Below, one piece after another: positions 1 through 10,904 of a stretch of DNA of 64,000 nt (position 1 is the first letter of the stretch; each line of letters opens with the position of its first letter). Under the pieces are notes generated by a model. The model ran no database searches. It was not told the origin of the DNA and saw only the letters and a list, made by a program, of their open reading frames with translations. Origin of the DNA: Begonia masoniana. Its lineage: Eukaryota; Streptophyta; Magnoliopsida; Cucurbitales; Begoniaceae. The position numbers and the translations under genes are program-made. The DNA lies in assembly GCA_022432975.1 (NCBI GenBank), contig CM039509.1, positions 9,700,621 to 9,764,620 on the forward strand, written 5' to 3'.

Positions 1-600
1 AATATCAGAATAGTAGATCTAGTCACGATTCAATGGGTTAGATCCACTTACTTTTTTCTAATCTTTATAATGGATTGATTTGATTGGAATAATGGAAAAT
101 AGGAATATTTTTCAATTCAAGGAAATGACTTATCATGATTCATTAGAATAATGAGAAATCATTAGAAAAGATTTAAATCATTAAAATATAATTTCGAATA
201 AAAAAAAAAAAAGAATATAGATTCTATATACTATAGACTCTATAATATAGAATAAAAAAAAAAGAATAATAAAAAAATGTTTCACTATAGAATTCTATCT
301 ATTAGACTATAATTCATTATAATGATAACTTAGAATAATGAATAAAGATAACTAAAAAGTAAATAATTATCTATAATTCCATTTTTTCATTTAATGAAAT
401 GGTTTATTATCTTTTTATTACAAATAGAAGCAAAACAAACAATATGGTTATTTTCCGTTCAATCAAATAGGAATACTACAGTTGGAATTTGATGATAAAA
501 TCGAAAGTAAAGCCTCTTATCGGATTTGAACCGATGACTTACGCCTTACCATGGCATTACTCTACCACTGAGTTAAAAGGGCTCATTTAACTCAATTTAT
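1..600 (-). other. Nuclear insertion of plastid DNA (trnT-psbD spacer type)
   Basis: The segment carries a plastid-type tRNA-Thr(GGU) at 511-582 followed, on the minus strand, by about 500 bases of very AT-rich spacer with homopolymer runs, as expected downstream of plastid trnT towards psbD. Assignment of the spacer rests on position and composition; the tRNA is the only diagnostic part. Directly beyond it (from about 640) lies retrotransposon gag sequence, so this is not intact plastid DNA but a fragment in nuclear sequence. The right edge is close to 600-640; the left edge is outside the window. Confidence 0.6.
511..582 (-). tRNA. trnT-GGU: Plastid-type tRNA-Thr (GGU), decayed copy
   Basis: The 72-base minus-strand sequence folds as a tRNA. 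The D loop reads CTCAGTGG, the seven-base anticodon loop ATGGTAA gives anticodon GGT, and the T arm contains GGTTCAAATCC. It matches the well-known plastid trnT-GGU. The acceptor stem has a C-A mismatch at the fourth pair, and the anticodon stem has a T-G pair where the plastid gene has C-G. Both changes are C-to-T or G-to-A, as expected for methylated nuclear DNA, so this copy is probably not functional. Confidence 0.8.
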
Positions 601-639
601 CAATAAACCACTAGTGTATGATACTTTTAAGTTCAACAA

Positions 640-1450
640 TGTTTAAGACGATGCCATTAGGCTACGGTTGTTTCCATTCTCATTGAGGGACCGAGCGAAA
701 AATTAGTTGCACTCTTTGTCGGCTGATTCCATCACAACATGGGCCGAACTATGCCAAATGATTTTATCTAAATTTTTCCCCTTTGAGATGACTGCAAAGT
801 ACTGTAATGAAATCGTTAATTTCAACCAATTTGAGGGTGAGACGTTATATGAATTATGGGCTCGTTTCAAGAAACTATTATAGAAGTGCTCACAACATGG
901 TTTGACACGTTAGATGCAAGTCTAACGTTCTTCATTGGTTTATCCTTATCAGCCTCTATGAGAACTCTTGTTAACGCAGTCGCAAGTGGTCCACTTCTCC
1001 AAAAGACCACAGTAGCAGTATTCTCTCTATTGTGTTAACGCAGTCGCAAGTGGTCCACTTCTCCAAAAGACCACAGTAGCAGTATTCTCTCTATTGGAAC
1101 TGTTAGCATTGAATAACGACCAATATCTAGTTGAGCGGTAGATTCTGAAAAAGCAACCGGAAACTCGTGAGATAGACGCAGTGAAGGCTTTGACCTATTC
1201 AAATTGCATCTCTTGCCAAGCAACTACAGAGTAACCAAGCTCCGGTCAATTCAGTCTACTATCCAATGAGATCATGCCAATAGTTTCAAGGACCACATGC
1301 AAGTGATGAATGCCAAAAAGGTAATCTAATGACAAATGACTTTTTTGAGCAAGCAAACTTCATTGGGAAATACAATCGGCCGAACTTTCAGAATTCTAAT
1401 AATTACTACACGGGAGCGCATAATAATCACCCAAACTTGATTCGATAATA
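640..1450 (+). pseudogene. Ty3/gypsy gag remnant (Athila/Tat-like)
   Basis: Translation of the plus strand gives recognisable retrotransposon Gag pieces in shifting frames. An opening block has the SLRDRAKN and ELWARFKKLL motifs of the plant gag domain. It is followed by a degenerate zinc-knuckle-like stretch near 1270-1310 and an asparagine-rich tail ending HNNHPNL near 1437. In-frame stops (a TAG about 690, another about 880), a frameshift near 915 and a 64-base tandem duplication (969-1096) break it. No LTR or pol partner is visible beside it, so it is an old isolated fragment. The family placement is from the Gag tail and is tentative. Confidence 0.65.
969..1096. repeat. 64-bp tandem duplication inside gag remnant
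   Basis: Two adjacent near-identical copies, 969-1032 and 1033-1096, both starting TGTTAACGCAGTCGC. The unit length is not a multiple of three, so the duplication shifts the gag frame. The copies look identical, so the duplication is younger than most of the decay around it. Confidence 0.9.
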
Positions 1451-1886
1451 TTTGTATGACATTATTCAGATTCTTCCACGAGAAGTTTATTTGTACTCTT
1501 TGAGAAACAACCAAAGATTACAAACGATGTAGCTTTTCCCTCGTCATTATTCTTTCCTTTTCATCCGCTCGAATAATGGAACCCACAAAAGCACAGAGAG
1601 GGTGCGGGACAAGGAAAAGAAGACAAAATGAAGCTTACATGACTCCAACTAAGTGACAACCAACAACAAACTCAACCCATTGATTTCAACAACGTGTAGA
1701 AAAAGTGGTCCTCCTCCTCTCTCTTTTGTGGGTCGTACAAACTAATGGGGCTCGCAGCTGCAAGCCTGTACTTTCACTAAACAAATTATACCTTTCACTC
1801 TCCTCTCCTTCCTCAATCCGTTTCCAGAGAGGCTGTGCTCTTCTTTCTCTGCAGACCAGATGCACAAGTCTCCACATTCTCACCCA
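1450..1886. other. No gene recognised
   Basis: Short open frames on both strands here show no recognisable motif. The stretch lies between the gag remnant and the 3' end of the AAA+ ATPase pseudogene. A pyrimidine-rich run around 1700-1820 is the only compositional feature. Confidence 0.5.
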
Positions 1887-3222
1887 TCATAGTTTTCGAG
1901 GGTCCTGAGAGTCGGATTGGGAAACAACGATCTGAGAGAGTTCGCCTATTGCTGCTTGGACTCACCAGGCTCCCTCTGCCCGACCGATTGTCAGCTCAAT
2001 CCAGTGTATTCACCTGCCGCAACCTCTCTGTCTTTACTGATGTGGCAAGCACTTTCTCCAGCTTGGACTGAGACAGCAGCCTTGGTTCCTAAAAGATAAA
2101 AGATTACCAGAGCAGCTCAGGAACATCGAATATGATCATAAATTTCTGGCAAAGCAAACATATGATCAGCTAAACCAATATGATACTCAAAATTAATTAT
2201 GCTGGCAATCGTGATAAGAGTCAGCCAAATATTCCCATCTCAACATAATTCCAACCAAAGTAGGTCGTCAGCCAACAGTGCAAAGCACTAGTAAGCTCTG
2301 CCGATCAGTATAATAAGGCTGTCAAAAGCAAAAAGTAGAAAATAATCAATACAAGGACCCATAAAGATGAATCATTTTTGTATTCTTACTGCTGATTTTT
2401 CTCTTTCTTTTCCTTGTCCTGTGGATCCTTTGTTGGAAAATATCCTGCTTTCTTCCAACTCAAGTATATCTGAACCTGTGTGTCCCTCCACAACCCAGCT
2501 ATGCGGTCAAAATCAATGTTGTTTTCGACTCTTTCGTCCTTCGAAATCACCTTCAATATTTCTGCCCCTATCTCAAACGCCTGAGGAAGACGGCAAAGTA
2601 TTGCTTCTTCAATTTCTGATGGCTGATTGGTAGCGGCAAGAACCATGACACGGGCACTCTCAATCGAACCAATTTCTTCAATGTGGAACCCCTATTGATG
2701 GCCAATTTGCATCCCATAACAAGGATATTTTCAAAGCATCATTATGGTCACTCACGGTCTGTCGTAAATCCATCCCATGATGCCATAAATTCATGGTTTT
2801 GCGTCGTCTCCCCATGAAACTGTCAACCTCGTCAGTGAATATAGTTGCAGGCTGAAGTTTGTAAGCCAAGATAAAAACAGCGGCCACTACAAAGACATAG
2901 TCATACATGTATATAATCATAATCTTTTTTCGTAAATATGTTCGACATACAACGAGATTGATGATTCCAGCAAGAGATGATGTAACAAATGACATGAGTT
3001 AGAAATGTGTAATCCCGTACACATGTGTTCAATATTGCTAATGCCTCGTAAGGAGTAGACAGTACTGCGGATAAGAGGACGGCCCACGCGCGTGGCAATC
3101 TTCTTCTTGTGCTCAAGAGCCTTCTTTGAAGCCTCACGGTTAGGTCGATGTGTTTGAGACCCGCAAGCCAATGCTGCATTCGCAGTGTATAAGAACAACT
3201 TGGTCTCCGATGAAGCCTCCAT
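1887..3222 (-). pseudogene. AAA+ ATPase pseudogene, ATAD1/Msp1-like
   Basis: Minus-strand pieces appear in the order of plant ATAD1/Msp1-type membrane AAA+ proteins, which extract mislocalised tail-anchored proteins from organelle membranes. At 3222 a start gives MEASSETKLFLYTA, then REASKKALEHKKKIA and GRPLI (to about 3065). Around 2900-2790 a Walker B-like block reads KLQPATIFTDEVDSFMG. At 2646-2390 is the sensor region MVLAATNQPSEIEEAI and a C-domain part. At 2085-1887 are LEKVLATS, EVAAGEYTGL and SQSDSQD, the usual C-terminus. No GPPGTGKT Walker A is found; only about 170 bases separate the N-terminal piece from Walker B, so the nucleotide-binding part is deleted. Several frameshifts and stops confirm a dead gene. 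Whether normal introns remain between pieces cannot be settled by eye. Confidence 0.75.
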
Positions 3223-4204
3223 GATTGTTCTACCTGTCGAGAAAGCAAAAACGATCACTTGAGAGGGAACGCAATGGAGCAAAAGCTGTTCCATAGTTTC
3301 TCCCTCTAATGGGAGAAGAAGAGAGGCGAGAAAATACGCTCTGAGCATTCGTTTTGGGCTATGGGCCTTTCGACTGAGGTTGTCGTCCTTGTAAAACATC
3401 CTTTGATGGATCGATCACCATGTCTTTCCTCGTCAAATTCCAACGAATACCCATTACGGCCTTAGTAGGAAATAACAGCTCCTGATTAAAGTACAAGGAA
3501 TTCTCAGACCAGACCACCCAACTCCGGAACGGAATTACGGAAGTCAAAGAATGACTATTGCTGCATATAGTTTGGTGGCTTGAGACCCGTTCAACAGCAA
3601 ATAATAGACGATCGAACGAACTTCTCCCAGTGGGAATGCATCTGCCCGCCTCGTTAATATATTCATACCTCGCTCATCTTTCTCATAATTACAGATTAAT
3701 CCAATCATTCGTTTCAAGTAGTTGACTAGATGGCGAGAGATTTTTGTTGCCTAAATTTAATTTGGTGGAGGTGAAGCTCTTTGCTTTATATGTTCACTAG
3801 CACCCCCTGCATCTTCAACTGCTGGTCATTTCATTGTTACTGTCGTAAAAAGACGCCAGTTGAAACAACATATGTTGCATGGTTGTTCAATTACAGCTGG
3901 TTTAATGAGACAGAAATTTACGTTATAATTTTGTTCATTACACCTGGTTTAATGAGCCTAGGAACACACTGTTTAATGTCTCAGATTCACTCTGTGCATA
4001 CTGCTTGCATAGAGATATCTGAGAGATCATTTCTGATGGCAACCATTTTGTTTGTTCTCGTTACTTCCCTTCCTGAAAACACGAGGTATACGCAAACTTG
4101 AACAACGAAGCCAAAATGTTAGAACCGCCCCCTCAACCAGGTCACCCTCATAGCTGTGAATGTAGGAGGTCTGTCTTCACGTTTCCTCATGGTCTTACTG
4201 GTGT
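3223..4204. other. Intergenic, no gene recognised
   Basis: Lies between the AAA+ pseudogene 5' end and the PLR1 3' end, both on the minus strand. The longest frames (for example 3781-4101 plus) have no recognisable motif and unremarkable composition. It probably holds the decayed promoter of the pseudogene and the PLR1 3' untranslated region. Confidence 0.5.
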
Positions 4205-6479
4205 TTATCTGATGTTTAATGAACAGGTTTGAATTAATACAACTATGATAAAATGTTTGTATTGCAGGAAAAGCACTAATGACAACCTTGTCTGGAAGAT
4301 ATTCTGAATCATCCTCTGCGGTGACTCCCGTGCTCCGGATTCTAACTGAAGCAATTCTCTGGTACTGAGGCACCAACCAAGAGCGCCTAAATTCTCTTTC
4401 GCTTGTTCAACTGTCTTCACTCCGGGTATTGGAATCGTGCCTTTGCTAATACACCAGTTGATTGCAACCTGCCAGCACACAAGCACCAATTGAGACACAG
4501 TCATACGTTAAGTATTGACAGAACACCATCATCTCCGTTTCAAAATTCAAATCCATCATCTGCTTCAGGAGCACTAATAATAAAAGTAAGAATTAGTACT
4601 TGAGGTATAGTTTTCCTCCTTTGCTCTGAGATTTCTTTAAGGGATGTAAGCAAAGGTTCCAATCCTGGGAGAATTTTCCTGAACAAAAAACCCCTGAGCA
4701 AACACAAAGTTTAGAACACAACATGCTACTAAGTCCTGCTAACATAAGCTTATAACTGGAGAGAGTTTTCAGTCTTGTTTACCGAGGCCCCGGGGGAAGT
4801 TTGGTAGGCGAATACTTTCCGGTAAGCATTCCAAGCCCTAGAGGGCTATAGGCAATCAGGCGGATACCTAGAGAATCACATATATTCTTGATCTCCAACT
4901 GATCTTCCCCCATGCTCAGCAAAGAAAACTGCACCTGTAAGTGTAACAACGATATTCACAATTCCAACCAATAACCAAGTTACTGTGAAAAGAGGAGATG
5001 GTATATTAGCTCAATGGTTCAGTAAGTGGCAAGTTTAACTGTTATAGCAGGTGAGGCTGTCCTTGAAGCAAAGATGTACCTGAGCAGAGCATAAGGGGAC
5101 TCCTCGGGCTTGTAGATAATCATTTATTTTAAGAAGTTGCCTTGGTCCATAGTTACTCACCCCCACTGCTCGAACCAACCCCTGGTTTGCGACATTCAAT
5201 GTAAAGATGTCATTTTTTCGAGGAACCATCGAGTATTAATTTCTCCTGTACCTTCTCGAAGTAACTTGTGGGATAATTATGCAGTCTTTTTTTGGCAATT
5301 CCAGACACAAAAAACCTTCTTACCATGAACTCGACTCTTCCCACAGCCTAGTTCTTCGGAAACAGAAGTAGTTCTTTTGGTCGAGTTTCAGAATGTGAGA
5401 ACAAAACAACTTTTAAAATTTCTTGTCCTTGGTACTCTAAGCAAGGTATGCAACTTGGAGCAGATATTCGAGCCAAAGGCAAAATCAATAATCTAAATAA
5501 TCAAGCAAGCAGAGCATAACAATATTAACCTTGTCATACATCGCCACTAAGCCATCCCAAAGAGCTGCCTCCTGAGGAGGTGCATAGTTCGCAGTGGACC
5601 AGTGCAGCTGGCCTATCCCAATTTGATCAATCTGCAACCGGTCCAAAGAAGCCCTAAAATATATGCGACCGCATTAAACAGTTATGATCAAGACTCAATG
5701 AGAAGAAACTATGTACCCATCAAACCAGCTGATGTAGTTAGAAGCGATGGATTTCATTAAGAAATCACAGAAAAGCAGCAGATGTAACTTGTGCACATAG
5801 ATTCTGGGAGACAAAAACAATATAGAAAAACAAAAAACATACTTGCAAGCATTCACAAACTGTGCTGGAGTTAGGCGCCAAGGGTATGCTGCAAACTTAG
5901 TAGCAATCACAATGTCATTCTGGAGAGGTTTTTCATCTGGGAAAAAGTAAGTCAGAAAGAGTAGCAACTTAAGCAACTACAATTAAAACCTGACTATGAG
6001 CTACTGTGAATGATAAATCAGAAAGGGAAGAGAGAGCACGGAGTAGGAATACCTTTAAAGTCTCTCAGGAACCTCCCAAGTAGCTTTTCACTTCGGCCAT
6101 TTAAGGTAGCAGTACCATAAGAATCAGCAGTGTCAAAAAGATTAATGCCGTTCTCCACGGCTAGATTGAAAGTTTTTTGAAGTTCAGCATCCATGGATTT
6201 CTGATATCCCCACAAAAGCTGGTTCCCCCATGCCCAGGTTCCAAATCCCATGGGAGAAACACTCATTGGACCAATCTTGACCTGCGAGCAGAGACTAGCG
6301 GAGGTGGGTTAGTTGAAGATAGAAAATACAGAAGAAAAGAAGAGGAATACCTTCTGCCATGGCCAAAAGAGAGGGATGTTGACTGGATTGAAAGATAAAG
6401 GAAAAGGAGGGGAAGGCTGGTTGAAGCAGGCGAAAGAGGACGCATAGGAGGCGATGGCAGAGGTTGAGAAAGAAGCCAT
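4205..6479 (-). CDS. PLR1: Pyridoxal reductase, chloroplastic (aldo/keto reductase)
   Basis: NADPH-dependent aldo/keto reductase that reduces pyridoxal to pyridoxine in the plastid vitamin B6 salvage route. Eight exons on the minus strand, all with GT-AG borders and consistent phase: 6479-6351, 6281-6053, 5936-5843, 5653-5530, 5181-5080, 4934-4783, 4693-4600, 4468-4205. The start opens a Ser/Ala-rich plastid transit-like leader (MASFSTSAIASYASSF). Family motifs are GFGTWAWGNQLLWGY, NLFDTADSYG, ATKFAAYPW, GQLHWS, VGVSNYG, SPLGLGMLTGKYS and AINWCISKG. The catalytic tetrad is Asp93, Tyr98, Lys133 and His168. All key residues are present and no internal stop is seen, so the gene looks functional. 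Oddity: the usual C-terminal QTR is not followed by a stop, and the frame runs on about 26 residues to 4205, giving 395 instead of about 369 residues. Identification as PLR1 is from remembered family sequence. Confidence 0.9.
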
Positions 6480-6939
6480 TTAATGAGTGGCCACAGTCCA
6501 GCACAGAGGGAACAATGGATTGGGAAGAAGACTGTTGGAAAATTGTTTGGGCAAGTGTGGGGAGAATTGAAGGTGGGGGACCACTCTTGGAGTGGAGAGC
6601 ACTGCCAGAGTGTCATGTATGGTAAGAACTGCAGGAACTGTTTTGAAAGAAAAGGAAAACTGTTTATTCTTCAAATTCTTAGTATCCTGGATCTCACATT
6701 ATGCGTACATTTACACCCGTTCAAACGGTTAATACCATTACAAGAATTACACGTAATCTTTTAACCAACTAGGTATATCTCTCCTTGAATCTCCACCAAG
6801 AAGCATATCATTGCCATTGTCCGGTTCGTAACTCCTTTAAGTCTACTCAACCAGTATCCTCCAAAGGTAGATCTTGTCATTGCACCAGAAGACGCACTTC
6901 CATGTCATCTCCACATTTCTCAAGTCTGTTACTCACTTG
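6480..6939. other. PLR1 upstream region, no other gene seen
   Basis: This is the 5' flank of PLR1 and should hold its promoter, but I could not pick a convincing TATA box on the minus strand. Short frames on both strands are overlaps without motifs. Confidence 0.4.
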
Positions 6940-7560
6940 AGAGGCAAAGGAACACCATGAATAGAACCATAATGTTTAAATTCCTTGAGCAAAGAAACAC
7001 GAAACACATCATCAATTCTCATGGCAATTTTAATTTGTAAGGAGCTTGACTGATTTTCCCCACTACTTCAAAAGGTCCAAATACCCTTCTGCTAAGCTTG
7101 GAGAAAGGTTGCTCCACCAAAGATGTTTGCCTGTACGGTTGTCATTTCACAAAAACAAAATCACCAACATTAAACTGAACATCACGCCTTTGTTTATCAG
7201 CTTGCTGCTTCATATGATGTTGCGACATCCGCAAAAGCCATCTCAACCTCCTATCCCCACCGGAAAGCATCTTTCTGTAACAAAATTGCTAAAGGACCTG
7301 CAATTGATGCATGGTTCTTAACAAATTTTCTATAATACCTAGTTACTCCCAAAAATACTTCGGAGTTGTTTTACTTACTTAGAAACTAGCCACTGCATAA
7401 TAGCAACAATTTTTTCCTCTTCCGATTTAACACCCTCGGCAAAAGCCACAAAACCCAAAGAATCAATAGAGGTTTGTGCAAAAATACATTTAGTTTTCTT
7501 GGCAAAAATACATATAGTTTTCTTGGCAAAAAATTGATTATGCTGCAAACAACACAATAT
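6940..7560 (-). mobile_element. Ty3/gypsy pol remnant with internal deletion
   Basis: On the minus strand, 7557-7390 encodes the end of a gypsy reverse transcriptase (DSLGFVAFAEGVKSEEEK). 7345-7255 gives the start of the RNase H region ([20 protein letters not shown]). Immediately after, about 7210-7040 gives the integrase C-terminal region (MKQQADKQRRDVQF, VGDFVFVK, SLVEQPFSKLSRRVFGPF), and DDVFRVSLLKEF follows near 7010. The RNase H body and the integrase zinc finger and catalytic core are missing, so a large internal deletion joined the two parts. A TGA interrupts the integrase part after FVFVK. A 24-base tandem duplication at 7479-7526 repeats FAKKT in the reverse transcriptase piece. Confidence 0.75.
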
Positions 7561-8399
7561 TTTTCCAAAATCCCGGATGACGCGTTCCGGTTCTATCTCG
7601 GAACCAGAATGGCCCGGACGGCGCCCACACCTACTGGCAATGCTGATGAATCCTGTAGAAACTCTTATTTTTATAATTACTTAAATTTCACATGTCGACT
7701 TTTTGTCTTATTGATTGATAACGTATCAATAATTGACTAGTTTTGTTTTTATAGTGACATTGGATTTTTTTGAAAATTTTGGGTAAATTCTGTAGTAGTT
7801 ATAATTGTAAAATTTACCTTTGGTTAAAATTTAGAATAATGTTTGGAATTTTTAGCAAAATAAGGAATAATGGAGTTGGATTTAATATAAATTATATTTA
7901 TATTAAATTGAATAAATAAGGGAAAAGAAAAAAAATGGAATAAAAATTTATTTTAATAAAAGGGTTAGGGGAACCTTCTGGTTTCCTCACTTTGGCGCCT
8001 CCAACAAGAGAGTGGGTGAGACAAGTTACATGTGAATCGTAGCTTAAAGGCTGAAATCGCGTTCACAGGACTACGAGCAACGATTTTTGTTAAGAAACTT
8101 CTCGAGTAATTCGCTAGAACTCCCTATATTCGTAGTTAAAGTTTGAGGTTTTGTGAAAGTCGGATTCAAGCTTGGAAACTCGGATCCGTTGTTTATTTCT
8201 ATATTGTATTGATGTATTTAAAGTTTAGATAGTGTGTTTAATGTTTTGGAGTAAAAAGTTATGAAAATAACGAGTTTCTTGCAAAACACGTCACTGGACG
8301 GCATTGTCGGGCATCCTCAGTCAAATTGCGGAGTCCCGCAGTTCACTATAGAGTTCCACAGTAGAACCTAGAGTCCCATAGTAGAACCTGGACTCTCAC
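7561..8399. other. No gene; AT-rich, probably transposon-derived
   Basis: No coding pattern. A run at 8340-8399 contains a short tandem motif (GTAGAACCT with AGAGT), resembling repeat clusters found inside LTRs elsewhere in the window. The boundary at 8400 is the start of a B-type LTR-like sequence. It may be part of the older element into which the LTR inserted. Confidence 0.35.
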
Positions 8400-9724
8400 T
8401 GTTACGACCCAGGGACGGGGCAGAGCAAAAACACTAGGTCAGACGACCAGATTCCCGTGAGGAGAACCCGATCACCTAGCTCAAGGATAAAATAGACAGC
8501 GTAAGTCTTGAAGAATATATACAGTCAAGTCCACAATGTGAAATCTCAAACAGATAGTATAATAAAGATAAAACTTAACAATTATCCAAACGTACATGAA
8601 AGTAAAGGAAAATCTCATTCATAAGTTATGGTTACATACCAAAATCAAATACTAAGTTCTTACCAAGGAATTACAAATAAAGTCTAACAAAAAGTAACCA
8701 ACTAACAGCCTCCTCGGATCTCTACGAAGCTAGCCACTCTTCTTTTTATCTGGTTTGAGAAAGGGTCATTGGGGTAAGTGACTAACCTAGTAGAAACTTT
8801 ATACCTAATGCATCTTGTTTTAAAACCGTGATTAAACTTCAAACTATGCATGAGTTATAAAACAGTTAAAAAAATCTTTTTCCTTCATTTTTACCAAATC
8901 GGCTCTGTGAGCCATCAATGAACTAGTCACAAAACTTGTCACATACATATGCCTATATAACGAAAATATTCTCACTGTTTTCCAAAGAAAACATTCTCAC
9001 TGAAAATGAAGTGTCACACAATGATCATTCCAGTACACTATCACAGAAAGACAGTGATCTAAAGACCAAACAATGTCTTATGAGACTACAGAAAATTGTG
9101 ATGGAGATCCAAAGATCCAGCCCATGATTCGAGGAGCGTTGTGACCGACAGTCTGCAACGACACCAACTAAAACTATAAACACCCTGATCGGGTTTAGGA
9201 ATTTAAAACCCAAAGAGCACGTCATCACTGGCCAACTGCGAGTTTTTTGTATGTGCCTACAATACCACATTCACCCTACAGAAGATGTAAGGGATAGTCT
9301 CGTGATACTTTGATGACAAGACTGGTAAAAGTATCAAGAGAATTCATCCTCCCATACGTATAAAAATTAACGTGCTTGCAACAAGCCCCGTCATACTTGT
9401 ATAAGTGGAAACCCACCAATATAGCATTCTCGAAAATAATGCAATGCAGAAAGCATAAAATATCTAGCTCGACGATGACTACTCATCTTCCTTACAAGAG
9501 CGTTTCCCACCAGCTCAAAGTCAGCAAACTTGTCCCAGCCTATAAAGAAAACTAACGTCAGGATATCTCTCTCATCCACAAAGGTAGACACGTGGAAGGG
9601 TCCTATACCAGGACTAGACACCCAATCTGACAACCTATGAGCAGCCGCGAATTTCTCAGTGACCCAATCTGACAAACTTTTTCCTAAAAAATAATTTGTG
9701 TGGTCGACCTCTACCATCATGTGA

Positions 9725-9935
9725 CTGACCGAATCGGCCTGCAGTCAACCTTGCGATTGCCCAGGCTGGTATGCGGTCATCCTAATCGATCCGCGATTGA
9801 CCTTTGCGGTTGCCCGAACTAGTTTTGCGGTTGCTCCCTGCGGTCGACCTGACTAGTCCACATTCGACTTCTGCAGTTGCTCGAACTAGACCGCAGTCAA
9901 CCTCTGCGATCGCCCGGACTAGTCCGCGATCATCC
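9725..9935. repeat. Degenerate GC-rich tandem cluster in LTR B
   Basis: Repeated variants of TGCGGTTGCCCG, TGCGGTCGACC and GACTAGTCCGCG, with a period of roughly 30-35 bases, in an otherwise AT-rich LTR. Copies are too diverged to set exact unit borders. Confidence 0.6.
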
Positions 9936-10557
9936 TCAAATTCCAAGAGTTTAGTAGACTCCTTACACAGTCACCCTAGTTTTTCCAGTGACGAAATGTC
10001 GCAAAATCGTGCCCTTTCTTTGTCGATTTTGCACCAATTCAACCATTTATCCTGCAAGGACTTCACATACACCAATTTACTCCAAAAATATCCAGAATAT
10101 ACAAAGGGATTTGAGCTCCTTTGCTCGAATCCATTTCGAAACCTAACCCTAACATAAAACTCAAAAATGGAGAGGGAAAACAGACTTACCCTTGATGTCC
10201 ACCGCTAAACCATGAAGATTTCACACTTGGCTATATGAATCGAAGGTTGAATTTTCTCCATCTCCTCCTGTAACGACCCTTAACCATATCCTAATTTTCT
10301 CGTATTATTTTTTTTATTTTTTTAATAGACTTTAATTGCTTTTAAGCGAAATTTAGATCGGAAACCAAATTGTTAAAATGTTCAAATCTATTTTGAAAAC
10401 CACTTAATAAAACTTTAAAACAATTGGAATAAAACAATTAAAAACATTTAAAACATTTAAAACAATTAAAAACAATGAAGAAACAATCGGCCAAAGAAGG
10501 GAAGGGACAAAAGGGACATTTATCCCTGAAAACCAAGGGGCGATCGATCATTTTCCT

Positions 10558-10669
10558 AGCGATCGCCTGGTGAGGCGATCGCTGGGCGCGACCAAGGAAG
10601 GGGAGGCGATCGATCACCTGAGAGTGGCAATCGATCGCCAAGCTCTCTGGAATTTTTTTCCAGAGAGCT
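10558..10669. repeat. Hairpin cluster in LTR A
   Basis: Two perfect inverted repeats: an 11-base stem AGCGATCGCCT at 10558-10568 with 10573-10583, and a 12-base stem AGCTCTCTGGAA at 10641-10652 with 10658-10669. Further CGATCGATC motifs lie between. It sits about 290-400 bases from the LTR end that starts TGTAACGACCC, the same place as the hairpin cluster in LTR C. Confidence 0.85.
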
Positions 10670-10904
10670 CGGTTCCCCTCCCTCCCTTTTCTTTCTTCTT
10701 CTTCCCTTCATTTTCCTGCATACTCCTACAACTATAAACACAACTTAACTAATTCTTTAACACAATTTCAATGTACACCGCAACCATACATTTCAACATC
10801 AAACCACTTGATACTCATATACCTCTATACTCTCGCTCAAAACCGACTCGAGATGCATTTAACAAGAAATACGTTTTCACGAAAACGAACTGCATGGATG
10901 TATT

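Noticed and set aside
1686..1908. Overlapping frames of ~60 codons on both strands
   Set aside because: No motif, mirror overlaps of each other, pyrimidine-rich composition.
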